Origin: Verrucomicrobiota bacterium
GTDB taxonomy: Bacteria; Verrucomicrobiota; Verrucomicrobiia; Methylacidiphilales; Verrucolacustridaceae
DNA length: 15,884 nt
Assembly: GCA_016876055.1 (NCBI GenBank)
Contig: VHDM01000023.1
Coordinates: 1-15,884 of the forward strand
Direction: 5' to 3'
Under the pieces are notes generated by a model that saw nothing but the letters and a program-made list of their open reading frames with translations, was not told the origin of the DNA and made no database searches. A program made the translations under genes and the position numbers. This document shows positions 6,652 to 15,884 of the stretch, in pieces (within the stretch, counting starts at the first letter, position 1; each line of letters opens with the position of its first letter).

Positions 6652-7722
6652 TTATTGGGTTCTGACGGATTCGGGCGCGTTGGGCTCGGGATAAAGTTTC
6701 CGGTACTCCACGGCAAGTAGCCCGACAATCGCCGCCACGCCCAGCACCTCTTCCTCATCGGCCCCGCGGCTGATCTCCGCCGCCGGCAACCGAAGCCCCA
6801 GCAGAATGTTTCCGTAGGTCCGCACATTCCCAAACTGCTGGATCGATTTGATCGCAATGTTTCCGGCACTCAGATCGGGAAACACCAAGCAGTCGGCCCG
6901 ACCCGCCACCGCCGATCCCACCGCTTTCAGCTTGGCCTTGGCTGGATTGAGGGCCGCATCAATCTGCAACTCCCCATCAATGTCCGCCTTGATCCCGATC
7001 TTGGCCGCCAATATCTGCGCCTTCTTCGTTGCCTCAATCACCTTCTTGGTCTCTTCGTTCACGGCCGCGCTGCCTTTGGTGGAGTAGGAAAGTAATGCCA
7101 CCCGCGCCCTGCGGCCGGTCAGCTGTAACTTCAAAGCCGCCAGCCCCACCGCCGTGGCCGCCAACTCCTCGGGTTTGGGCGTGGGCACCACCGCGGCGTC
7201 CCCGGCAATCAGCAACCCCCCGTCGCCAATGGTCTTGTCGGGACATTCCAGAATGGTGGCGCTGGAAATACGCGAAAACTGCGGCAGCCGCGGGATCATT
7301 TTGATCAAGGGCCGCAACACACTTCCCGAATAGGCCCCCACCCCCGCCACCAGCCCGTCCACTTGGTTGAACCGGAGCATCAGGGTGGCGTAGAGGATCG
7401 GGTCGGAAAGTCGGTCTTCAATCAGCCGCACCTTGAGCTTCTCGTTGCCCGGCTGCGTCCGGAAATGATCGATGAAGAGCTGCCGATCCTGCCCATGCAC
7501 CGGATCCAGCACCATCACCCGGTCCAGGTCGACCTTCTGCATTTTGGCCTGTTTCTTGACCAGGTCCGGCTTTCCCAGCAACACCACCGGTCCCAGCCGT
7601 AAATGGGCATACCGCGCCGCTGCCCGGACCACCTGCGGGTTCGTCCCCTCCGGAAACACGATCCGCTTCGGATGCCGGACCAGTTTCTCCGCCAGGGAAA
7701 GAAAGAATGTACCCGTATGCAC
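6652..7722 (-). CDS. pta: Phosphate acetyltransferase, catalytic domain only
   Basis: 356 residues. Interconverts acetyl-CoA plus phosphate with acetyl phosphate plus CoA in the cytoplasm. The length is that of short, single-domain Pta enzymes. Family motifs are VALLSYSTKGSA (208-219), DGELQIDAA (249-257), LVFPDLSAGNIA (279-290) and ISRGADEEEV (317-326). Ser318-Arg319 match the catalytic Ser-Arg reported for Methanosarcina Pta, but the Asp six residues after that Arg aligns with Glu325 here. Phosphate butyryltransferases are less likely because the DGELQ and FPDL.AGNI motifs are of Pta type. The start is GTG at 7722-7720; GGAG lies just 1 nt upstream and AGGGG 14 nt upstream, so the exact start is tentative. 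No ackA is in the window. The gene lies 80 nt after atpC on the same strand and 5 nt before the DRTGG gene. Confidence 0.92.
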   Translation of the reverse strand: MHTGTFFLSLAEKLVRHPKRIVFPEGTNPQVVRAAARYAHLRLGPVVLLGKPDLVKKQAKMQKVDLDRVMVLDPVHGQDRQLFIDHFRTQPGNEKLKVRLIEDRLSDPILYATLMLRFNQVDGLVAGVGAYSGSVLRPLIKMIPRLPQFSRISSATILECPDKTIGDGGLLIAGDAAVVPTPKPEELAATAVGLAALKLQLTGRRARVALLSYSTKGSAAVNEETKKVIEATKKAQILAAKIGIKADIDGELQIDAALNPAKAKLKAVGSAVAGRADCLVFPDLSAGNIAIKSIQQFGNVRTYGNILLGLRLPAAEISRGADEEEVLGVAAIVGLLAVEYRKLYPEPNAPESVRTQ

Positions 7723-7753
7723 GCTCCGATTCTGTCCCCTTACCTCTCCACTT

Positions 7754-7775
7754 CAAGCGAAGGGTTCATCGCTTG
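7754..7775. other. Hairpin between atpC and pta
   Basis: CAAGCGA (7754-7760) and TCGCTTG (7769-7775) form a perfect 7-bp stem with an 8-nt loop in the 80-nt gap between atpC and pta. No U-run follows on either strand, so it is not a standard intrinsic terminator. It could be a processing or mRNA-stability element, or chance. Confidence 0.4.
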
Positions 7776-7802
7776 CCTAATCTTAATCCTAATCCAAAAA
7801 CC

Positions 7803-8219
7803 TCAGCCTTGGCCTCGCCGCTTCCGCTTGAGTTGCAACTGCGCGGTCGACCGCTGAATCAACGCCATCAACTCCTCCGCCTCCGGTCCGGCCTTCTTCT
7901 CCATCAGGGCCTGCTTGGCGTTCTCCAACGCCTTTTCCACTGCGTGCTCATCGATCTCTTCGGGTTTCACCGCCATGTCCGTCAGGATCGTCACGCGACT
8001 CCCGGTGATCTCGGCAAACCCGCCCCCCACCGCCAGTTCATCGCCCTTGGTGTCAGCCTTCAAATCCAATTCCCCGGGCATGATCTGCGTCAGCAAAGGC
8101 ACGTGACCCGGCAACACTCCGAGCTGACCCTCCACCCCGGGCATGACGACCTGTTCGACGTCGTCGTCGAACGTCTTGCCCTCCGGGGTGACGATCACCA
8201 GTCGCAGTTTGCCGGCCAC
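7803..8219 (-). CDS. atpC: ATP synthase F1 subunit epsilon
   Basis: 138 residues, the family's usual length. The epsilon subunit sits on the central stalk, couples gamma to the c-ring and can inhibit ATP hydrolysis. The N-terminal beta-sandwich begins GKLRLVIVTPEGKTFDDDV and has the conserved 'VVMPGVEGQLGVLPGHVPLL' segment and 'AVGGGFAEI...VTILTDMA'. A C-terminal helical hairpin from about residue 85 ends in a basic RKRRGQG. The start is GTG at 8219-8217, with GGAG about 10 nt upstream. It is the last gene of the atp operon, 19 nt after atpD, and is followed by an 80-nt gap without a clear terminator. Confidence 0.95.
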   Translation of the reverse strand: MAGKLRLVIVTPEGKTFDDDVEQVVMPGVEGQLGVLPGHVPLLTQIMPGELDLKADTKGDELAVGGGFAEITGSRVTILTDMAVKPEEIDEHAVEKALENAKQALMEKKAGPEAEELMALIQRSTAQLQLKRKRRGQG

Positions 8220-8238
8220 TTTACTTTTTCTCCGATCG

Positions 8239-9666
<1,428 letters not shown>

Positions 9667-9686
9667 GATGCGTTCTCCTTCTTCCG

Positions 9687-10562
9687 TCAGGCCATGGCCA
9701 TTTGGGCCGTGGCGATTTCCAGCAGCTCGGTCGTGATGCCGCTCTGCCGGACCTTGTTGTACTCCAGGGTGAGGTCCTTGATCATTCCCTTCGCGTTGTC
9801 CGTGGCGCTTTTCATCGCCACCATCCGCGCGGAATGCTCCGAGGCCTTGGCGTCCAGCACCAGCTGGTACACCTGGAAATGGAGGTAGGACGGGAGCAGG
9901 GCCGAAAGCACCCCCTCCGCGTCGGGCTCGTAAAGGTACTGCAGGCTTTCATCCCCCTTGAGCTCTTCCTCGCGCTTCTCCCCCGTGCCCGCCTCCAGTT
10001 TCTGCAGCCGGCCGATCGGCAGCAGGTCGTTCTTCTCCGGCTTTTGGACCAGCGTGTTCACGAACCGCGTGTGCAGCACCGACAAACTGTCGATCTTCCG
10101 CTCCAAAAACTGCTCGATCAGAAACTGGCTCACCTGCCGGACCCGGTAACTGGACGCATCGTCCTTGATCTCAAAGTCCGCCAACAGCTCGCGCCCCGTC
10201 CGCGCCAGGAACTGCTTCCCCTTCTTCCCGATCGTCACGAACACCGTTTCCTTGGGCAACTGCGTCACCTCCCGCATCAGGTTCGTGTTCAGCGCCCCGC
10301 ACAGCCCCTTATCCGTGCTGATGATCAGCGCCCCCGGCCGGCGGACCTCCCGCTTTTCCAGAAACGGATGACTCACCGAACCCACCCGGTGGGCCAACGA
10401 GGCCAGCACGCGGTTCAACGCTTCGGCATACGGCCGCCCCGCCAGCGCGGCCTCCTGCGCCCGGCGCATCTTGGAGGCGGCCACCATCTGCATCGCCTTG
10501 GTGATCTGCGCGGTGTTTTTGACCGAGCGGATCCGGCGGCGGATATCGCGGGTGCTGGCCAT
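9687..10562 (-). CDS. atpG: ATP synthase F1 subunit gamma
   Basis: 291 residues. Gamma is the rotating central shaft. The long N-terminal helix carries the family signature 'IRSVKNTAQITKAMQMV' with 'AASKMRRAQ'. The middle Rossmann-like domain includes 'ALIISTDKGLCGALNTNLMR'. The C-terminal helix 'DNAKGMIKDLTLEYNKVRQ' leads into SGITTELLEIATAQMAMA, the conserved end (usually ITQELTEI). Only a weak SD is visible, a GGAG about 15 nt before the ATG. It lies between atpA (21 nt) and atpD (20 nt). Confidence 0.97.
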   Translation of the reverse strand: MASTRDIRRRIRSVKNTAQITKAMQMVAASKMRRAQEAALAGRPYAEALNRVLASLAHRVGSVSHPFLEKREVRRPGALIISTDKGLCGALNTNLMREVTQLPKETVFVTIGKKGKQFLARTGRELLADFEIKDDASSYRVRQVSQFLIEQFLERKIDSLSVLHTRFVNTLVQKPEKNDLLPIGRLQKLEAGTGEKREEELKGDESLQYLYEPDAEGVLSALLPSYLHFQVYQLVLDAKASEHSARMVAMKSATDNAKGMIKDLTLEYNKVRQSGITTELLEIATAQMAMA

Positions 10563-10583
10563 GGTCGGACGTCCGGGGCTCCG

Positions 10584-12122
<1,539 letters not shown>

Positions 12123-12146
12123 GTTCTGCTCCTTGCTGTCCGCGCC

Positions 12147-12536
12147 TTAGGCCGACCGGGCGAGCGCCTCCAGGCGCCCGCGGATGGTCGCGTCCCAGAC
12201 ATCGCTGCCCACGCGGATTCGCAACCCGCCCAGCACGTCCGGCCGAACTTCGGCTTTTTGTGCCAGGGGCTTGCCAAAATGTTTCTCCAAGAGCCCGAAG
12301 ACGGACTTTCCGCCGTCCTCGAGTTTCGTGGCGGACACCACCTCGTGGGTCCGCCGGTCCATCTCCAGTTTCGCCAGCTGCGCCAGCCGGCCGAGGACCT
12401 GCAAATAACCGCGGGGGCGGTTCTTGGCGACCACCTTCACGATTTTGCGTAGGCGCTCCTCGTCGAGACCCTTCTCTCCCCGGCAAAGCCGGAAGAGGGA
12501 TTTGGCCTCGGCGCGGGCGGCTCGGCTGATCTTCAT
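12147..12536 (-). CDS. atpH: ATP synthase subunit delta, short form
   Basis: 129 residues, against about 175-180 for a typical delta. The start is the ATG at 12536, 7 nt after the atpF stop, with AAGGAG just upstream. The open frame continues upstream to 12719, but only as a shadow of atpF. The protein begins MKISRAARAEAKSLFRLC, reminiscent of the 'RYAKALFEL' start of delta, continues with 'LRKIVKVVAKNRPRGYLQVL' and ends 'GGLRIRVGSDVWDATI' plus a short helix, the conserved end of delta. Roughly 45-50 residues of the N-terminal six-helix bundle are missing. Delta links the top of F1 to the b stalk. I recall similarly short deltas in Verrucomicrobiota, so this is probably lineage-typical rather than damage. 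Confidence 0.93.
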   Translation of the reverse strand: MKISRAARAEAKSLFRLCRGEKGLDEERLRKIVKVVAKNRPRGYLQVLGRLAQLAKLEMDRRTHEVVSATKLEDGGKSVFGLLEKHFGKPLAQKAEVRPDVLGGLRIRVGSDVWDATIRGRLEALARSA

Positions 12537-12543
12537 CGGCTCC

Positions 12544-13071
12544 TTAGCGGGCGACCTGTTCCACGGCCTCTTTCCGCAGGCGCTCTTCATCCTGCGGGGT
12601 GAGTACGCGGCCGACCACCTTCTCGGTGGTCCGGGCCACCAGGCGGCCGAGTTCCTTGCGCATCTCCGCCTCGAGCTGGGTCTTCTCCCGCTCCATCGAT
12701 TCCTTGGCCTTGCGGACAAGGTTTTCGGCCTGGGACTGCGCGTCGGCCAGGCGCTGGGCTCCCTGCACGTCGGCGGCGGCGCGGGCCTCGGTCACCATCT
12801 TCTCCGCCCGGGCTTCGGCCTCGGACAGGATCTTGCGGCGCTGCGCCTCGGCCTCGAGCAGGGCGTTTCTCCCCTTCTCGGCCCCGGCGAGCCCCTCCTC
12901 AATGAGGCGCTTGCGCTCCGCGAGCATGCGGAGCACCGGTTGATAGGCGAATTTGTAAAGCACCGCCAAAACGATCAGGAAGTTGATCGTCTGGGCGAAG
13001 AACTTGGCCCAACTGATGCCCAACTGTTCCGCCAGCTGGGCGCCGGTTTCCGCAAGGGATGAGGCGAGCAC
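12544..13071 (-). CDS. atpF: ATP synthase F0 subunit b
   Basis: 175 residues. One membrane helix lies at about 22-45 (AKFFAQTINFLIVLAVLYKF), then the tether YQPVLRMLAERKRLIEEGL and a long, highly charged, Ala-rich coiled coil to the end. It forms the peripheral stalk, holding delta and alpha3beta3 against rotation. The start is GTG at 13071-13069, with no strong SD visible. It lies 18 nt after atpE and 7 nt before atpH. Only one b-type gene is present, so the stalk is probably a homodimer. Confidence 0.95.
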   Translation of the reverse strand: MLASSLAETGAQLAEQLGISWAKFFAQTINFLIVLAVLYKFAYQPVLRMLAERKRLIEEGLAGAEKGRNALLEAEAQRRKILSEAEARAEKMVTEARAAADVQGAQRLADAQSQAENLVRKAKESMEREKTQLEAEMRKELGRLVARTTEKVVGRVLTPQDEERLRKEAVEQVAR

Positions 13072-13089
13072 GGCTCGACGTCCCCGGGA

Positions 13090-13314
13090 CTATTTGTTGA
13101 CGACGAAGTAGACGAGAATCGCAAGACCCTCGGCAAACGCCATCCCCAGCAGGCTGATGATCAGCACCGGATTGAAGGCCCCGGGGTTGCGGCCCACGGC
13201 TTCGGCCGCCCGTCCGCCGATCAGGCCGACGCCGATGGCTGCGCCCAGACCCGCCAGGCCGGCGGCGAGCTGCATGCCGTTGAAGGTAATTTGTCCGACT
13301 TCTGCAAGCATCAT
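13090..13314 (-). CDS. atpE: ATP synthase F0 subunit c
   Basis: 74 residues, two membrane helices. Helix 1 is the Gly-rich GLAGLGAAIGVGLIGGRA, the polar loop is GRNPGA (Arg42-Asn43-Pro44) and helix 2 is VLIISLLGMAFAEGLAILVY with the ion-carrying carboxylate Glu62. The residues after Glu62 are Gly-Leu rather than the Ser-Thr of sodium-binding c subunits, and the helix 1 Gln of that class is absent, so proton use is expected. AAGGAG sits about 6 nt before the ATG. The high-copy c-ring subunit fits this strong SD. Confidence 0.97.
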   Translation of the reverse strand: MMLAEVGQITFNGMQLAAGLAGLGAAIGVGLIGGRAAEAVGRNPGAFNPVLIISLLGMAFAEGLAILVYFVVNK

Positions 13315-13335
13315 GGATGTCTCCTTGGTTTGGGT

Positions 13336-14178
13336 TTAGTGATGCCCGCCCTCTTCCGCAGAGTGCGAGCAAAGCGTCGCCGTGAAGGCTACGCAAAGCA
13401 TGGTGAACACAATCGCCTGAACGATACAGACAATCAGCTCAAGAAAATAGAAGGGCACGGCGGCCATCCCCCCAGGCAGCATCTTCAACATCAGGGTGAG
13501 CACATTTTCCCCCCCGTAAATATTCCCGTACAACCGCATGGAGAGGGAAACCGGACGAATCATAATGGAAATGACCTCCACAATCCCGACAACGAAAAAG
13601 ATCATCGCCATGGGAATCAGCAGGAAGCCGCCGATGTTTCCCTTCATGCCGAAAATGTGTTTCGCCAGCCCGACCGGACCGTTGAAACGGATCGCCCAAA
13701 TCGTGCTCATCACAAAGTAGATTGCCGCCATCGCCACGGTCAGGTTGGCGTCGGCCGTGGGAGGACGCAGCAGCGGCCGCTCGACATGGTCGACCGCGAA
13801 GGGAAGTCCTCCCTCCTTGCCGTGTCCATACCCGAGGCTGCCCACCCCGGGTAGCAGGTCGACGAGGTTGGAAAGGAGGATGAAAATAAAATAAGTGGCG
13901 ATCAGGGGAAACGCCCAACGGACGACTTTCGGGTCGAGCAAGCCGCTCACCATCCCCTGCACTGCCTCCACCGTCGCCTCCACGAGGTTCTGGGTACCGC
14001 CCGGCACCAACGCCATCCGCCGGGTTCCAAGCATCAGCACCGCCAGAATCACCGCCGCCACGCCCCAGACCGCAATCATGCTGCTGGTGACGGGCAGGAA
14101 GCCAACCTGGAAAAATGTGGTGGCCGCAGGGGAAACCGGAGGCCCACCCGAGGCCGCAAAGGGAAGAAACAACATCAT
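13336..14178 (-). CDS. atpB: ATP synthase F0 subunit a
   Basis: 280 residues with five to six membrane helices. It forms the proton half-channels next to the c-ring. The essential Arg is Arg215 in SLSMRLYGNIYGGE, and the last helix carries the matching Gln254 (ELIVCIVQAIVFTML). A polar loop of about 35 residues (GYGHGKEGGLPFAVD onward, 116-145) separates helices 2 and 3. The C-terminus is short and His-rich (SHSAEEGGHH). Two adjacent ATGs (14178 and 14175) are possible starts; AAGGG lies about 5 nt before the first. It is the first gene of the atp operon, with no atpI upstream. Confidence 0.96.
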   Translation of the reverse strand: MMLFLPFAASGGPPVSPAATTFFQVGFLPVTSSMIAVWGVAAVILAVLMLGTRRMALVPGGTQNLVEATVEAVQGMVSGLLDPKVVRWAFPLIATYFIFILLSNLVDLLPGVGSLGYGHGKEGGLPFAVDHVERPLLRPPTADANLTVAMAAIYFVMSTIWAIRFNGPVGLAKHIFGMKGNIGGFLLIPMAMIFFVVGIVEVISIMIRPVSLSMRLYGNIYGGENVLTLMLKMLPGGMAAVPFYFLELIVCIVQAIVFTMLCVAFTATLCSHSAEEGGHH

Positions 14179-14230
14179 CGTAGCCCTTCAATTGAGCGAA
14201 AATCGCAGGGCAAGCCAAGCACCCCGATTC

Positions 14231-14262
14231 GGACTTGACGGTTAGTTATCCGTCCGAAGTCC
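14231..14262. repeat. Bulged hairpin in the atpB leader
   Basis: GGACTT+GACGG (14231-14241) pairs with CCGTC and AAGTCC (14250-14254, 14257-14262), giving an 11-bp stem with a 2-nt CG bulge and an 8-nt loop. It sits about 52 nt before the atpB start. No U-run follows in the direction of atpB, so it is not a normal terminator. Confidence 0.6.
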
Positions 14263-14281
14263 AAATAAGTTTCCCTTATTT
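14263..14281. repeat. AT-rich inverted repeat abutting the leader hairpin
   Basis: AAATAAG (14263-14269) and CTTATTT (14275-14281) form a perfect 7-bp inverted repeat with a 5-nt loop, starting at the base after the bulged hairpin. On the + strand it runs into TTTC. It could be an RNA stem, an operator, or with the neighbouring hairpin a bidirectional terminator-like element. Confidence 0.5.
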
Positions 14282-14463
14282 TTTCTTAAAAATGCTGACT
14301 GTGAACACTTTGCAATCTCGTGAAGGTCTCCCCGTTCGGGGGTTGCTCCAAATGCGGCGATCGGGATCACCGGTTGGGCCGCCAAAACTCGGCCAATCTT
14401 TTCCGCTCAATTTTGGGAAAGGAGGTGCCCGCGGATCGGTCTGCGGTCGCCCAGCCTTGTGCC

Positions 14464-14508
14464 TGAAAAAGAAAACCGCCCCGTGACGAATTTCGCCACG
14501 GGGCGGTT
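14464..14508 (-). terminator. Intrinsic terminator of the rRNA operon
   Basis: AACCGCCCCGTG (14474-14485) and CACGGGGCGGTT (14497-14508) form a perfect 12-bp stem with an 11-nt loop. On the - strand the stem is followed by TTTTCTTTTT. It lies 4 nt beyond the 3' end of 5S rRNA, the expected place for the operon terminator. Confidence 0.93.
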
Positions 14509-14512
14509 CAAC

Positions 14513-14627
14513 TCTGGCAACGACCTACTCTCGCGCGCCCTTGAGACACACTACCATCGGCGATGTCGCGTTTCACTTCCGGGTTCGGAATGGGACCGGG
14601 TGGGACCACGACTCTCAGGTCACCAGA
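14513..14627 (-). rRNA. rrf: 5S ribosomal RNA
   Basis: About 115 nt. On the - strand the RNA starts TCTGGTGACC and ends GTTGCCAGA, and the ends pair as helix I (TCTGG with CCAGA). The internal CCCATTCCGAACCCGGAAGT is the highly conserved 5S loop B/C region, and 'GATGGTAGTGTG' and 'GCGAGAGTAGGTCG' are also standard. Ends are set by the terminal stem and may be off by a few bases. Confidence 0.95.
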
Positions 14628-14872
14628 CCACTGTTCCGCTCGGGGGTTTCCCTCCCGGAAAAGGACGTCTTCTGACCGCCAGTCTCTGTCAAAGAACCCC
14701 GCGGGGGTTCCCTGGCAACTGCGCAGGGGATAAAAGTTTCAGCACATTCAAGTCGAGGCGGAATCGGAGAGAATTCCATTTGCGCCTCGTTGCGAATCAA
14801 AAAAACTCAGTGAATTGTCCGCCGGCGATCCGGAACCATGAAGGAACCGGATCGCATCGCGGAAAATCCTGA
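14628..14872 (-). other. 23S-5S internal transcribed spacer with three stem-loops
   Basis: About 245 nt, longer than the roughly 90 nt in E. coli. No tRNA is visible. Three stems stand out: a 9-bp stem (14825-14833 with 14847-14855, 13-nt loop) about 18 nt after the 23S end, a 7-bp CGAGGCG/CGCCTCG stem (14754-14760 with 14783-14789), and a 7-bp GAACCCC/GGGGTTC hairpin with a 3-nt loop (14694-14710). These are plausible processing structures of the pre-rRNA. Confidence 0.6.

Positions 14873-15884
<1,012 letters not shown>

Larger units (their letters stand above)
14179..14463 (-). promoter_or_regulatory. atp operon leader and promoter region
   Basis: No gene is visible on either strand in this stretch. 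Going toward atpB it holds a possible but weak promoter (TTGCAA near 14315-14310, 17 nt, then TTTTTA), an A-rich tract, and two abutting inverted repeats described separately. A small CCCC-GTTC-GGGG hairpin lies at 14330-14341. The promoter for the ATP synthase operon should lie here because the upstream rRNA terminator isolates it. The boxes are weak, so the exact promoter is not called. Confidence 0.45.

Noticed and set aside
13439..14218. Frame opening upstream of atpB that might be an atpI-like gene
   Set aside because: It overlaps atpB in another frame, its translation is Gly/Arg/Pro-rich without membrane helices, and the leader itself has no open frame of useful size.
14330..14341. CCCC-GTTC-GGGG mini hairpin as a terminator or riboswitch piece
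   Set aside because: Only 4 bp, no U-run, no surrounding conserved aptamer elements that I can recognise.
14459..14872. 137-codon + strand frame across the terminator, 5S and spacer
   Set aside because: Overlaps a complete 5S gene and a terminator and has no protein-like features.

Overview
The window is 15.9 kb of GC-rich bacterial chromosome. It is dense and ordinary in gene content, and several genes are arranged in unusual ways. The best guess for the organism is a member of the Verrucomicrobiota or a close relative in the PVC group. The grounds are the abbreviated ATP synthase delta subunit with a 'KNRPRGYLQVLGRL...GGLRIRVGSDVWD' core, the style of the a subunit and the split Pta. This placement is recognition from memory; the 23S fragment at the right end would settle it.

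Left part (1-2756, + strand). The window opens with the tail of a cupin-domain protein. An Fe/Mn-family superoxide dismutase follows, preceded by a good sigma70-like promoter whose predicted start site falls on or next to the ATG, so the mRNA may be leaderless. A Memo-family (AmmeMemoRadiSam protein B-like) gene comes next. Its frame has no ATG, GTG or TTG near the domain start, only a CTG overlapping the sod stop codon. A four-helix membrane protein of the DUF4239/bestrophin-like type completes the group.

Middle part (2753-7722). A compact toxin-antitoxin pair lies on the - strand: a ribbon-helix-helix antitoxin, then a CcdB/MazF-like toxin with an 11-nt overlap. Its last gene shares a TTAA with the stop codon of the DUF4239 gene. 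Divergent from it is ppk (polyphosphate kinase 1, + strand). The ppk stop overlaps by 4 nt the stop of a convergent - strand gene encoding a BioD-like/DRTGG protein. Directly upstream of that gene is pta, a catalytic-domain-only phosphotransacetylase. Together these two genes are the two halves of an E. coli-type Pta, carried separately and in reversed order.

Right part (7803-14178, - strand). A complete F-type ATP synthase operon runs atpB-E-F-H-A-G-D-C with 7-24 nt gaps. No atpI is found upstream of atpB. The leader of atpB holds two abutting inverted repeats. pta and the DRTGG gene follow atpC in the same direction after an 80-nt gap that holds a hairpin without a U-tract, so read-through from atp into pta is possible.

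Right end (14464-15884, - strand). The 3' part of a 23S rRNA gene, a spacer of about 245 nt with three stem-loops and no tRNA, a 5S rRNA gene and a strong intrinsic terminator lie here. The rRNA operon therefore ends about 0.3 kb upstream of, and points the same way as, the ATP synthase operon.

Taken together the window is mostly an energy and phosphoryl-transfer neighbourhood (ATP synthase, acetyl-phosphate synthesis, polyphosphate synthesis), plus an oxidative-stress pair and a small TA module. I saw no mobile element, CRISPR array or obvious novel multi-gene defence system.
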